From an uncultured Traorella sp. (GTDB lineage Bacteria > Bacillota_I > Bacilli_A > Erysipelotrichales > Erysipelotrichaceae), in assembly GCF_944327115.1 (NCBI RefSeq), contig NZ_CALVGS010000054.1, positions 1-51,185 on the forward strand: a DNA stretch of 51,185 bases, written 5' to 3'. The notes below the pieces were generated by a model that did no database searches, was not told the origin of the DNA, and was given only the letters and a program-made list of their open reading frames with translations. Position numbers and translations under genes: made by a program. This document shows positions 34,496 to 42,664 of the stretch, one piece after another (the stretch's first letter is position 1; every line of letters starts with the position of its first letter).

Positions 34496-36590
34496 CAATA
34501 TTTTCCTTTCTGAAAAAACGAATGATGACTTTAAACAGATCACCGTCAATCTCGATCTTAAATTCACCGTTTTGAATTTCCGTAAAGCTTTGGGCAATAG
34601 CCAATCCAAGACCGCTGCCGCTTTCATGTCTTGATTTATCACCACGTACAAAGCGTTCAACGATCTCTTCCGGTGTGAAATTCATCTCCGCTTCGCTCAT
34701 ATTTTTCAATTCAATTCTTACCGCATCATTTTCATCCCTTACATCGATATAGACACGGCTCTCCGGCATGGCATATTTACCGATATTCGTAAATAGATTT
34801 TCAAAGATGCGGCATGTCTTGCCTCCATCCAGATACAGCATGATTTCATTTTTATCATAATGACTGATGACCTTCAAATTTTTCGACTGCAGCATCTCTT
34901 CGCTTTCCGCACATATCTGCTCGATCAAAGCAACGATATTCAAATCAACGCAATCCAGCTGAACATTGCCGCTGTTGACCTTGCTGACCTCAAAGAGATC
35001 TTCGATCAATGTCGTCAGACGGCTGGAATAATAAGCCAGATTTTTTAGATATTCCTGACGTGTTTCATCGCTGATGGATTCATCCTGAAGCAATACGATA
35101 TAGTTTTTGATGCAGGTCAGAGGAGTTTTCAGATCATGGGATACATTGCTGATCAGCTCGGTCTTCATATTGGAAGATTTGATCTCATCCTCGACTGCTT
35201 TTTCAAAGCCGCTCTTGATATGGGCAAATTCCTCATTCAATGCATTAAAGACACCAACATCCCCGCTCATTTCCTGATCAAAATTTCCTTTGCTTAATTC
35301 TTCGGCAGCCTTTAACAGCTTCTGATAATCCTTTTGTATCTTCTTGACCTTATTCAAAAGCCAGAAAAATAATCCCAAGACATAAAGGATCGCAAACACA
35401 TAACCAAAAGGTCCCCAGACAAGCAATAAGATAATGACAAGCTGGATCAGCATAAACTGCATCAATGGCCGATTTACAGGCTGACTGAGGTCCACTTCCG
35501 CAAGCTGATTCATTTTCCTTTTGATCCATTTACAGAATGCCCCGATAAACGTATCTTCTCTTACATACCGTCCAAAACCATGGGCAAACATATATTTGAT
35601 ATAATATAACCCCAATGAGATCATAAATAGAGTGATGAACCATATCAAACCATTGACAAAAGGTACGATATATTGAGGATATGCGATCTGATAGATATTT
35701 AAAAGACGTCCAAAAGAATCATTCAGAGAATAATAGCTGATAAAAAGACAGGCGGTACATCCGATGCTGATCAGAATGCAAAGAATAGAAAACATGATTT
35801 CACCCTTCTGTTTGATGATGCTTCTGAAAACAGGTGCCTGCTCAACGATGGATATCGGATAGATCAGGAAAAATAAGATCAATACCGCTGAGAAAAGAAG
35901 CAGTGATATGACCGCAAAACCGTTATTATTTTCCCAATTATCCAGCATATAGGTAACATAGCCGAAAGATGTCAAACTTGAGGGTACGATCATCGTGATC
36001 TCAATATTTTTTGGCATATTGATCGATACCCCTTCTAAAGAAGGAAATTCATTGCCCATGAAATAAGCGGTATTCTGATAATCATCATAATAAGGTATGA
36101 TCAGATCAAACAGATTGAAATCACTCGCTTCTTCAATATGAAGATCTCCTTCATTGATGATCTTCCCATCTCCATCAAATCGTAAAAGATCATAAAAATA
36201 ATAATCATTGATATCATCGTTTTCATGAATGCGCTCATAATGATTGGAAAGCTGTGTTTTGGTCATTGTCTGTGTGACCTGATAGACAAAATCCGCATCA
36301 TCATCAAATTTATACCGGATATCATTGATGATCTGATCCATCATTTCCCCGATCTGTTTTTTGTCTTCATCGCTGACGCTTTCATCAAAGGAAAGCAATT
36401 GATAGCTATCATCGACCTCTTGTACGATCGAAAGCACAAACAGCTTCATTTCTCTTTCCAGCACCGGATGAACCTGTATATTTTCTTTTACGCTTGTATG
36501 GGCCTTTCCTGACAAAAAAACAAAGCTTGAGCTCATAACAAGCAATAAAAGGGTAAATACGATCATAAAGATATTTTTCTTTTTTCTCAT
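34488..36590 (-). CDS. Membrane sensor histidine kinase
   Basis: This 700-residue kinase has a membrane helix at 7-27 and an extracellular domain of about 190 residues. About five more helices follow, then a HAMP-like linker (AAEELSKGNFDQEM), a HisKA domain with phosphoacceptor NVSHDLKTPLTCIKNY, and a HATPase domain. The N box IFENLFTNIGKYAMPESRVY resembles that of VanS-like Firmicutes kinases. The G boxes are partly visible, with SGSGLGLAIAQSF as G2. The multi-helix sensor part suggests detection of a membrane or envelope signal, but the ligand is unknown. The gene starts seven bases after the response regulator gene and ends inside the small membrane protein gene. Confidence 0.93.
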   Translation of the reverse strand: MRKKKNIFMIVFTLLLLVMSSSFVFLSGKAHTSVKENIQVHPVLEREMKLFVLSIVQEVDDSYQLLSFDESVSDEDKKQIGEMMDQIINDIRYKFDDDADFVYQVTQTMTKTQLSNHYERIHENDDINDYYFYDLLRFDGDGKIINEGDLHIEEASDFNLFDLIIPYYDDYQNTAYFMGNEFPSLEGVSINMPKNIEITMIVPSSLTSFGYVTYMLDNWENNNGFAVISLLLFSAVLILFFLIYPISIVEQAPVFRSIIKQKGEIMFSILCILISIGCTACLFISYYSLNDSFGRLLNIYQIAYPQYIVPFVNGLIWFITLFMISLGLYYIKYMFAHGFGRYVREDTFIGAFCKWIKRKMNQLAEVDLSQPVNRPLMQFMLIQLVIILLLVWGPFGYVFAILYVLGLFFWLLNKVKKIQKDYQKLLKAAEELSKGNFDQEMSGDVGVFNALNEEFAHIKSGFEKAVEDEIKSSNMKTELISNVSHDLKTPLTCIKNYIVLLQDESISDETRQEYLKNLAYYSSRLTTLIEDLFEVSKVNSGNVQLDCVDLNIVALIEQICAESEEMLQSKNLKVISHYDKNEIMLYLDGGKTCRIFENLFTNIGKYAMPESRVYIDVRDENDAVRIELKNMSEAEMNFTPEEIVERFVRGDKSRHESGSGLGLAIAQSFTEIQNGEFKIEIDGDLFKVIIRFFRKENIDE

Positions 36591-36597
36591 AATCTTC

Positions 36598-37302
36598 CTA
36601 CTTTCTTTCTATCTTATAGCCAATGCCCCAAACGACCTTTAAGTATTCGGGATGCTTTGGATTCACTTCGATCTTTTCTCTAAGCTTTCGTACATGGACC
36701 ATGATCGTTTCCGTATTGACCGCCTCTTCCTTCCACACCGCTTCATAAATTTCCTCTGCCGAATAGACGCGTCCCGGATATTCCATCAGAAGCTGGAGGA
36801 TCGCAAATTCCTTCGCTGTCAGGCGAATCGTCCTTCCATTGACGCTGACTTCCTTTGTAAACGTATCTAATTCCAATCCGCCAACGATCAGCTTATGGCT
36901 GTTTTCTTCAACATTGCCGCCCTTCAGCTTTAAGATCTGGTCATAACGGCGAATATTGGAATTCACTCGGGCAATCAGTTCCATAGGCTCAAAGGGCTTG
37001 GTCACATAATCATCAGCCCCTAAATTTAAACCGGTGATCTTATCGATATCTTCGCTTTTTGCACTTAAAAAGATAACGGGAACATCATCTGTTTCTCTAA
37101 GCCTCATGACCATCGTCAATCCATCCATCTTCGGCATCATCACATCTGCGATAACCAGATGGATCTTATGCTCCTTCATCTTCTCCAATCCTTCCATGCC
37201 ATCAACGGCCTCTATGACCTCATAGCCCTGATTCTTCAGGAAAACAGCCACCGTTTCCCGGATCCCCTTTTCATCTTCTACTACAAGTATCGTATGTTTC
37301 AT
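36598..37302 (-). CDS. OmpR/PhoB-family response regulator
   Basis: This 234-residue regulator has a receiver domain (ILVVEDEKGIRETV with the acidic pair, phosphoacceptor Asp in LVIADVMMPKMDG, switch Lys in YVTKPFEPMEL). A winged-helix output domain (RLTAKEFAILQLL, then MVHVRKLREKIE and WGIGYKIE) follows. It is the partner of the kinase encoded seven bases downstream. GGGGAGTGAG lies before the ATG. The TVP38 gene ends 27 bases upstream on the same strand, so all four genes may be cotranscribed. Confidence 0.96.
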   Translation of the reverse strand: MKHTILVVEDEKGIRETVAVFLKNQGYEVIEAVDGMEGLEKMKEHKIHLVIADVMMPKMDGLTMVMRLRETDDVPVIFLSAKSEDIDKITGLNLGADDYVTKPFEPMELIARVNSNIRRYDQILKLKGGNVEENSHKLIVGGLELDTFTKEVSVNGRTIRLTAKEFAILQLLMEYPGRVYSAEEIYEAVWKEEAVNTETIMVHVRKLREKIEVNPKHPEYLKVVWGIGYKIERK

Positions 37303-37329
37303 ATCTCACTCCCCCTCGCCTTTTCCATT

Positions 37330-37992
37330 TTATACGATTTTATCATTTTTTTGAATGACTCTTTTATAATAAATGGCTCCGCCGATCACCAGAAGCAGCG
37401 TAATGAGTGCGATCATGATCGTCATGACAAGATCCCCGCTCTTAAAAGAAGCTGACAAAAAGGTCGATGTGATGATGCTGGGAATACGTCCGATCGTTGT
37501 CAATGCCAGCCATTTCACCAAACGGATATTTCCCAGACTGACAAGATAGGTCATGACATCCTTGGGCGATCCGGGTATCAGAAATAAGACAAAGATCCAG
37601 AACATGCTTTTTTTAGATGCGATCAGCGCTTCTGCTTCTTTTACTTTGTCGGAAGCAAACATGACATCAATGATCTTATGACGGAAGATGCGCACCAGGC
37701 CATACACAAGCAGCGTCCCGAGAAATGAGCCGATCAGACAGATCAGCGTACCATTCCATGCACCAAATAAATAACCGCTGGCCAGCTCCAGGGGTTCTCC
37801 CGGAAGAAAGGCAAGAAAGATCTGGGCAGCGATCAGTCCGATCATGGATAAGACCTTAAGTCCTATTGGCATAGCTTCAACAGTTTCAAGAATCTTATTC
37901 ATATCAAAATTCAATAAACTTACCACTGTAATTATAGCTAAGACAATGACACATGATAAAAGGATCATTTTATTTTTCGTTGACATTTTCAT
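37330..37992 (-). CDS. TVP38/TMEM64 family membrane protein
   Basis: This 220-residue protein has about five membrane helices and the TVP38/TMEM64 (SNARE-associated, DedA-related) pattern. FLPGEPLELASGYLFG is the first re-entrant motif, FLGTLLVYGLVRIFRH follows, and FLIPGSPKDVMTYLVSL is the second. DedA-like proteins act in lipid flipping and membrane homeostasis, so a link with the downstream envelope-type two-component system is plausible. The ATG at 37992 is chosen because AGGAG lies eight bases before it; an earlier in-frame ATG has none. Confidence 0.88.
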   Translation of the reverse strand: MKMSTKNKMILLSCVIVLAIITVVSLLNFDMNKILETVEAMPIGLKVLSMIGLIAAQIFLAFLPGEPLELASGYLFGAWNGTLICLIGSFLGTLLVYGLVRIFRHKIIDVMFASDKVKEAEALIASKKSMFWIFVLFLIPGSPKDVMTYLVSLGNIRLVKWLALTTIGRIPSIITSTFLSASFKSGDLVMTIMIALITLLLVIGGAIYYKRVIQKNDKIV

Positions 37993-38066
37993 ATCTGATT
38001 CTCCTAACACGATCATTCTAAGCAATACTTATAAAAAGAAAACAGAGGAAATTCTTAAATTTTTCT

Positions 38067-38093
38067 AAAAAAAATAGAAGCAGTGCTTCTATT
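38067..38093 (-). terminator. Intrinsic terminator of the lipoprotein gene
   Basis: AATAGAAG (38073-38080) pairs with CTTCTATT (38086-38093) around a CAGTG loop, followed by eight U residues. It includes the end of the gene. Confidence 0.88.
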
Positions 38094-38526
38094 CGTATTT
38101 CTTAAAAGCTTCAGATAACTTATTAAGATCCGTACCCTGTTTGGTTACCATCAGATACTCCCCATTGATAAGCGCATCATAGCTTTCATCCGTTCCATTC
38201 TGATTGATCGTTACCTTACCGCTGTTTTTGATTTCTTTCATCCAGCTGGATATTTTTTCATCCTGCATGTTCATCCGATATAAATAGACCGGATTTCCCT
38301 GATATTCAAAGGCTTTTCCTTCATGGGCATTGATATCGACGACTTCCATATCCTTGGCATTATCATATTCCAGACCCTGTTGATCAAAATAAGAAAACAT
38401 ATCCTTCATTTCACTTGTTTTGACAGGCTGATTTGCCGACGGATCTTCCTGTGTCACTTCATTCTGGCCAAACCAGCTGCATCCGCTTAGCAGCATTGAT
38501 AAACATAATATATATAAAAGTTTCAT
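38089..38526 (-). CDS. Small lipoprotein of unknown function
   Basis: This 145-residue protein begins with a signal peptide ending in lipobox SMLLSGC (Cys about 16), so it is anchored to the outer face of the membrane. The mature part is polar with no family I recognise. NGEYLMVTKQGTDLNKLSEA near the end suggests a small alpha/beta domain similar to many bacterial putative lipoproteins that lie beside metabolic genes. Its ribosome site (GGGAGGAA) lies within the 3' arm of a long hairpin shared with the end of rpiB, so translation may be regulated. Confidence 0.75.
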   Translation of the reverse strand: MKLLYILCLSMLLSGCSWFGQNEVTQEDPSANQPVKTSEMKDMFSYFDQQGLEYDNAKDMEVVDINAHEGKAFEYQGNPVYLYRMNMQDEKISSWMKEIKNSGKVTINQNGTDESYDALINGEYLMVTKQGTDLNKLSEAFKKYE

Positions 38527-38527
38527 A

Positions 38528-38560
38528 AAATTCCTCCCATAGCTACTATGGGAGGAATTT
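38528..38560 (-). terminator. 15-base-pair hairpin containing the lipoprotein ribosome site
   Basis: A perfect 15-base-pair stem (38528-38542 with 38546-38560) has a CTA loop. On the minus strand its 3' arm carries GGGAGGAA, just before the lipoprotein ATG, and four U residues follow. It could end rpiB transcripts and also hide the ribosome site in read-through RNA. Confidence 0.6.
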
Positions 38561-38562
38561 GT

Positions 38563-39021
38563 TTATTTATTCATCAAACCTTCATTATTTTCAATTTCTT
38601 CGATCATCTTTACACGCCGGGCATGACGTCCTTCTTCAAATTCAGCTTCCAGCCAGCTGTCAACGATCATCTTCGCCAGCTCAATACCCACGACACGTGC
38701 CCCAAATGAAAGAATATTGGAATTATTATGCATTTTTGATAATTTGGCACTATACGGCTCCGAGCAGGTCGCACAACGAATGCCCTTCACCTTATTGGCC
38801 GCAATACCGATGCCGATCCCTGTACCGCAGATAAGGATGCCGCAATCTACTTCTTTATCGACGACTGCATGTGCCACCGCCGCTGCTGCTTTGGGATATG
38901 GATAACTTTCTGTGCTGTCTGTACCATAATTGATGATCTCATATCCTTTCGCCTGCAAATATGCCGAGATTTCTTTTTTCATCTCTACTGCCGAATGATC
39001 ATTTCCGATTCCTATTTTCAT
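38563..39021 (-). CDS. rpiB: Ribose-5-phosphate isomerase B
   Basis: This 152-residue RpiB/LacAB family isomerase interconverts ribose 5-phosphate and ribulose 5-phosphate in the pentose phosphate pathway. The start IGIGNDHSAVEMKKEI corresponds to the family GxDHxGxxLK segment. CGILICGTGIGIGIAANKV carries the catalytic cysteine and the phosphate-binding loop, and HNNSNILSFGARVVG follows. The length and motifs fit RpiB better than LacA/LacB. A distant link with the split transketolase genes at 46.4-48.2 kb is possible through the pathway. Confidence 0.93.
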   Translation of the reverse strand: MKIGIGNDHSAVEMKKEISAYLQAKGYEIINYGTDSTESYPYPKAAAAVAHAVVDKEVDCGILICGTGIGIGIAANKVKGIRCATCSEPYSAKLSKMHNNSNILSFGARVVGIELAKMIVDSWLEAEFEEGRHARRVKMIEEIENNEGLMNK

Positions 39022-39042
39022 ATTTTCTCCATTTCTATGATC

Positions 39043-40674
39043 TTACATCATCTTAAGTAAATTAGAAAGCTTTGGTACTAATTGCTGCTTACGGGAGATG
39101 ATCTCACTGTCATAACCGCTCATTTCATCAATTTCCGTTTCAATGAGATCCTTCATGATATTTTTAAGCGGACCGCTGTAAACGAACATGCTTCCTTCAG
39201 CCATGATATTTGAGAACATCATGATCACCAGATCATAATTTTTCTCACTCTGTTCCTTTTCGATATATTCCTTAAACGAAGGAAGGATCGATTGGATATC
39301 TTCCATATGTTCAAAATTAGTCTGCCCGATTGCTATCTTATATTTACCGATTTCATAAGTTTTCAGGTCACGGTTCAAGATATTTTCAGGAGTGCTCTTT
39401 TTCAGTGAGATCGAAGCACTTAATACACCTAAGGCAAATTCATTGAGATCAACCTGTGCCAGATCGGCAAGCCATCGTGCCATTCGTTTATCAAATTCTG
39501 TCGTTGTCTTCGATTTAAAATACATCGTATCACTGATGATGGCACCCAGCATCAGTCCCGCAAACTCTTTTTCAGGCGTAATCCCGTTTTCCTGATATAT
39601 CTGTGCGATGATGCTTGAGGTACAGCCGCAGCGCATATTGCGATAATAGATCGGATATGTCGTCTGGATATCACCGATATGATGATGATCGATGATTTCT
39701 TCTATGATCGCTTCATCAATATTATTGATGGTCTGATTCTTAGCGCTGTGATCGACCAGAATGAACCTGCGCCGTTCATAATTGCTTAAATGATAACGAG
39801 AGATCGCTCCTACGATATTTCCAAACTGATTGATGACCGGATAAGAACGATAACGGGTATGTGAAAGCCGCTGGGAAACATCATTGACATATTCGGTATC
39901 CAGACAGGTAACCACATTGCGTGTCATCACATATTCCACCGGTATTGACTCTGTGATCACCTTGGCCACCTTCATCGTATCCAGATCGGTCTGAATGATC
40001 GCACAGCCTTTTTTCAAGGCCAGCAGACGGTTTTCCTCTGATACCTGCTCCTTACAGGTAATGATCAGACATTTGACGCCACATTCGATCAGCTGACGCT
40101 GTTTTTCATCTCCATCGCTTAAGATAACGATGCTGTCTTTGAATTCTTCCGAATAATGTGATCCGTTGATCAGCGTGACGATATATATGCTTCCATCACT
40201 TTCATAATGGTCCGGTTCGATGATGATCTTCCCCTGGATCGTATCGGCAATCTGTTTGACAGAGGCCTTTGACATCAGGGAGTTGAGCTGTTCATCGCTC
40301 ATTCCCCTCGTACTGGAAAGATTGGAAGTCGATATGATGCCTTGCAGCTTAGAATGTTCATCTACGACGAATAAGGATTTGTTTTTTACCGTATAGAGCT
40401 TTTGCCATGCCTTGGCCATCGTCATATTCATCGGGATCAAGGTCGGCTCATCCATGGCGATATCCCTTAACTGGCTTCTGGCATCTTTTAAAAGAAAGGG
40501 TCCTTCGACATTGAAACGTTTGAGGATATATTTTGATTCGTCATTTAATGCTCCTAAACGTACAGCGATGGCGCTTTCTCCTAAAAGCTGCTTTAGATTT
40601 GCATATGCCAATGCACTGCATATGGAATCTGAATCAGGATTTTTATGTCCTGTCACAAAAATTGTTTTATTCAC
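39043..40674 (-). CDS. ppaC: Manganese-dependent inorganic pyrophosphatase with CBS and DRTGG regulatory domains
   Basis: This 543-residue family II pyrophosphatase hydrolyses PPi. The catalytic DHH part has TGHKNPDSDSICSALAYA (first metal site), then VDHSAKNQ and IDHHHIGD. A later C-terminal DHHA2 part has the substrate-binding SRKQQLVPKL. About 250 residues inserted between the first motif and the second hold a pair of CBS domains (for example GIISTSNLS and VVTCLDTEYVNDVSQRL) around a DRTGG domain. Such CBS enzymes are controlled by adenine nucleotides or diadenosine polyphosphates. The start is GTG at 40674, with AGGTGG six bases upstream. Confidence 0.95.
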   Translation of the reverse strand: MNKTIFVTGHKNPDSDSICSALAYANLKQLLGESAIAVRLGALNDESKYILKRFNVEGPFLLKDARSQLRDIAMDEPTLIPMNMTMAKAWQKLYTVKNKSLFVVDEHSKLQGIISTSNLSSTRGMSDEQLNSLMSKASVKQIADTIQGKIIIEPDHYESDGSIYIVTLINGSHYSEEFKDSIVILSDGDEKQRQLIECGVKCLIITCKEQVSEENRLLALKKGCAIIQTDLDTMKVAKVITESIPVEYVMTRNVVTCLDTEYVNDVSQRLSHTRYRSYPVINQFGNIVGAISRYHLSNYERRRFILVDHSAKNQTINNIDEAIIEEIIDHHHIGDIQTTYPIYYRNMRCGCTSSIIAQIYQENGITPEKEFAGLMLGAIISDTMYFKSKTTTEFDKRMARWLADLAQVDLNEFALGVLSASISLKKSTPENILNRDLKTYEIGKYKIAIGQTNFEHMEDIQSILPSFKEYIEKEQSEKNYDLVIMMFSNIMAEGSMFVYSGPLKNIMKDLIETEIDEMSGYDSEIISRKQQLVPKLSNLLKMM

Positions 40675-40817
40675 TTTTTACCACCTGCTTTTATGATAAA
40701 CGAAATATGCTTTTTTTTCAACCAAATTCATTGAACATGAGCATTTTCTGCTTCAGGATTACATAAGATTTCAAACTCATATGAAATATGATAAAATAAG
40801 AAAAAAAGGAGGTTTTT

Positions 40818-41291
40818 ATGCATATAAGAAAAGCTGAAGAAAAAGATGTCAAGCGAATCAATGCCCTTTTGATACAGGTGAATCAGATCCATCATGAAGG
40901 AAGAAAGGATCTGTTTAAGGCAGGCGGCAGAAAATACAGCGATGAGGATCTGAAAAAGATGCTTCATGATGAAAAACGCCCTGTCTTTGTAGCTGTGGAT
41001 GATAACGATGAGGTCATGGGATATGCCTTCTGCATCTTCCAACAATATGTCGATCATCCGATCATGACCGATATCAAAACGCTTTATATCGATGATTTAT
41101 GTGTTGATGAAAAATTCCGGGGACAGCATATCGGTACAGCTCTTTATGAATATGTCGTTGATTTTGCGAAAAAGAAGAAGTGTTACAATGTGACCCTGAA
41201 TGTGTGGTGCCTGAATGAAAAGGCCATGCGGTTTTACGAATCCTTAGGACTCCGACCACAAAAGATCGGTATGGAAATGATCTTAAAATAA
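40818..41291 (+). CDS. GNAT-family acetyltransferase
   Basis: This 157-residue N-acetyltransferase starts HIRKAEEKDVKRINALL and has the acetyl-CoA loop in CVDEKFRGQHIGTALYEYV (RGQHIG is motif A, R/QxxGxG/A). Motif B follows as NVTLNVWCLNEKAMRFYESLGL. The acceptor could be a protein N-terminus, an amine or a drug; the sequence does not tell. AGGAGG lies before the ATG. It is a single-gene unit convergent with pyrE, and its best terminator lies inside the pyrE coding region. Confidence 0.92.
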   Translation: MHIRKAEEKDVKRINALLIQVNQIHHEGRKDLFKAGGRKYSDEDLKKMLHDEKRPVFVAVDDNDEVMGYAFCIFQQYVDHPIMTDIKTLYIDDLCVDEKFRGQHIGTALYEYVVDFAKKKKCYNVTLNVWCLNEKAMRFYESLGLRPQKIGMEMILK

Positions 41292-41317
41292 AAAGCCGGA
41301 TCATTTCATCCAGCTTT
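41287..41317 (-). terminator. Intrinsic terminator after pyrE
   Basis: A ten-base-pair stem with a G-U pair (41292-41301 with 41308-41317) is followed on the minus strand by U residues. It includes the pyrE stop codon. Confidence 0.78.
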
Positions 41318-41930
41318 CATCATTGGGATTATCTCTGAATCGGATCAGATTTTCGATCTGATCTTTTTTTATGTAGCCTTCTTCAGCCGCAACTTCCAAG
41401 AGGGTATCATAGTCACTTGCGGATATATTTTGAACATGGTGCTCTTCAAGCCGCTGGGCCGCTTTTTTCATGCCATAGGTAAAGATGCTGGCAATGCCCA
41501 AAACCTCTGCTTTTGCTTCCCGCAAAGCTTCTACGACTTCGATGCAGCTTCCTGCCGTAGATATCAGATCTTCAATAACGACGACCTTCGTATGCGGTTC
41601 ACATTTTCCTTCGATACGGTTATTCCGGCCATGATCCTTGGCACTGGCACGCACATAGCCCATAGGTTTGTTGAGAAGCGTTGCTACGATGGCTGCATGA
41701 GCAATTCCCGCCGTACTTGTTCCCATGACTGCTTCACATTCAGGATAATGCTCCTCAATGATCTTCGCAAGGGCATGCTCGACATCATTGCGTACCCTGA
41801 CATCCGATAAGGTCAAACGATTGTCACAATAGATCGGACTTTTGATACCGCTGGCCCATACAAAAGGCTCTTGGGGACGTAAAAAGACAGCCTGAATAGA
41901 TAATAAATCTTTCGCAATCAATCTTTTCAT
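41301..41930 (-). CDS. pyrE: Orotate phosphoribosyltransferase
   Basis: This enzyme makes orotidine 5'-phosphate from orotate and PRPP. The 209 residues show the PRPP-binding signature VVVIEDLISTAGSCIEVVEAL (usual VEDxxTTGGS). The early stretch WASGIKSPIYCDNR, which binds orotate, and the flexible loop around RASAKDHGRNNRIEG are also present. It overlaps pyrF by ATGA, so the two final UMP-synthesis steps are translated together. It is the last gene of the symporter-pyrF-pyrE operon. Confidence 0.97.
   Translation of the reverse strand: MKRLIAKDLLSIQAVFLRPQEPFVWASGIKSPIYCDNRLTLSDVRVRNDVEHALAKIIEEHYPECEAVMGTSTAGIAHAAIVATLLNKPMGYVRASAKDHGRNNRIEGKCEPHTKVVVIEDLISTAGSCIEVVEALREAKAEVLGIASIFTYGMKKAAQRLEEHHVQNISASDYDTLLEVAAEEGYIKKDQIENLIRFRDNPNDESWMK
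41343..41370 (+). terminator. Plus-strand terminator inside pyrE, for the GNAT gene
   Basis: GATCAGAT (41343-41350) pairs with ATCTGATC (41356-41363) around a five-base loop, with seven T residues after it on the plus strand. It lies about 50 bases after the GNAT stop codon, within codons near the pyrE 3' end. Confidence 0.75.
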
Positions 41931-42634
41931 GCTTCAGCCCCGCTTTCAAACTCCCGGCTTGCCTTGCGATAAGCAGCGAGTGGATCACTGCTTCCGGTAA
42001 TCGAACGGCCGACAACGATATAATGTGACCCCAATTGATGTGCCTTGGCAGGTGTTGTCACACGCTTCTGATCACCCTTAGAATCACTGGCAAAACGAAT
42101 GCCCGGTGTTACCGTCACAAAATCTTTGCCGCACTTTGCACTTACTGCCGCAACCTCCAAGGGTGAACAGATAACCCCGTCACAGCCGGCAAGTTTTGCG
42201 TTATATGCATAATGCTGTACCGTTTCCTCCATGCCATGATCGATCCACAGCTCTTCATGCATTCTCTCTTCACTGGTGCTGGTCAGCTGCGTCACAGCCA
42301 GCAATATTGCCTTTGAATGCATCTTTACCAAGGCATCTTTGGCTGCTTTCATCATTTCAATCGTACCGCCTGCATGAACATTGATCATATCGACATCCAG
42401 CTTAGCCAGATTCATCATTGCTTTATATACGGTATTGGGAATATCATGAAGCTTTAGATCCAAAAAGATCTTATGGCCTCTTTTTTTGATCTCATGAACG
42501 ATTGCAGGCCCTTCCGCATAAAACAGCTCCATGCCAATTTTAACGAACGGCTTTTCTTCTGTGAACCTCTCCAAAAATTCTAATGTTTCCTGCTGACTTG
42601 AAAAATCACAGGCAATTATGACCTCTCTTTTCAT
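41927..42634 (-). CDS. pyrF: Orotidine 5'-phosphate decarboxylase
   Basis: This TIM-barrel enzyme forms UMP from orotidine 5'-phosphate. The 235 residues contain the catalytic DxKxxD motif in IFLDLKLHDIPNTV. VNVHAGGTIEMM, a VTPGIR motif (FVTVTPGIRF) and VVGRSITGSSDP at the phosphate-binding end follow. GGGAGG precedes the ATG. It starts only 30 bases after the DAACS symporter stop, without a visible terminator between, and overlaps pyrE by four bases. No other pyr genes lie in the window. Confidence 0.97.
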   Translation of the reverse strand: MKREVIIACDFSSQQETLEFLERFTEEKPFVKIGMELFYAEGPAIVHEIKKRGHKIFLDLKLHDIPNTVYKAMMNLAKLDVDMINVHAGGTIEMMKAAKDALVKMHSKAILLAVTQLTSTSEERMHEELWIDHGMEETVQHYAYNAKLAGCDGVICSPLEVAAVSAKCGKDFVTVTPGIRFASDSKGDQKRVTTPAKAHQLGSHYIVVGRSITGSSDPLAAYRKASREFESGAEA

Positions 42635-42664
42635 TGTGTACCTCCCTTTTTAAATCATTTCAGC

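Noticed and set aside
34495-34660. Extended upstream reading of the 56-residue membrane protein
   Set aside because: This part lies entirely inside the kinase HATPase domain and lacks a ribosome site; the ATG at 34495 explains the gene better.
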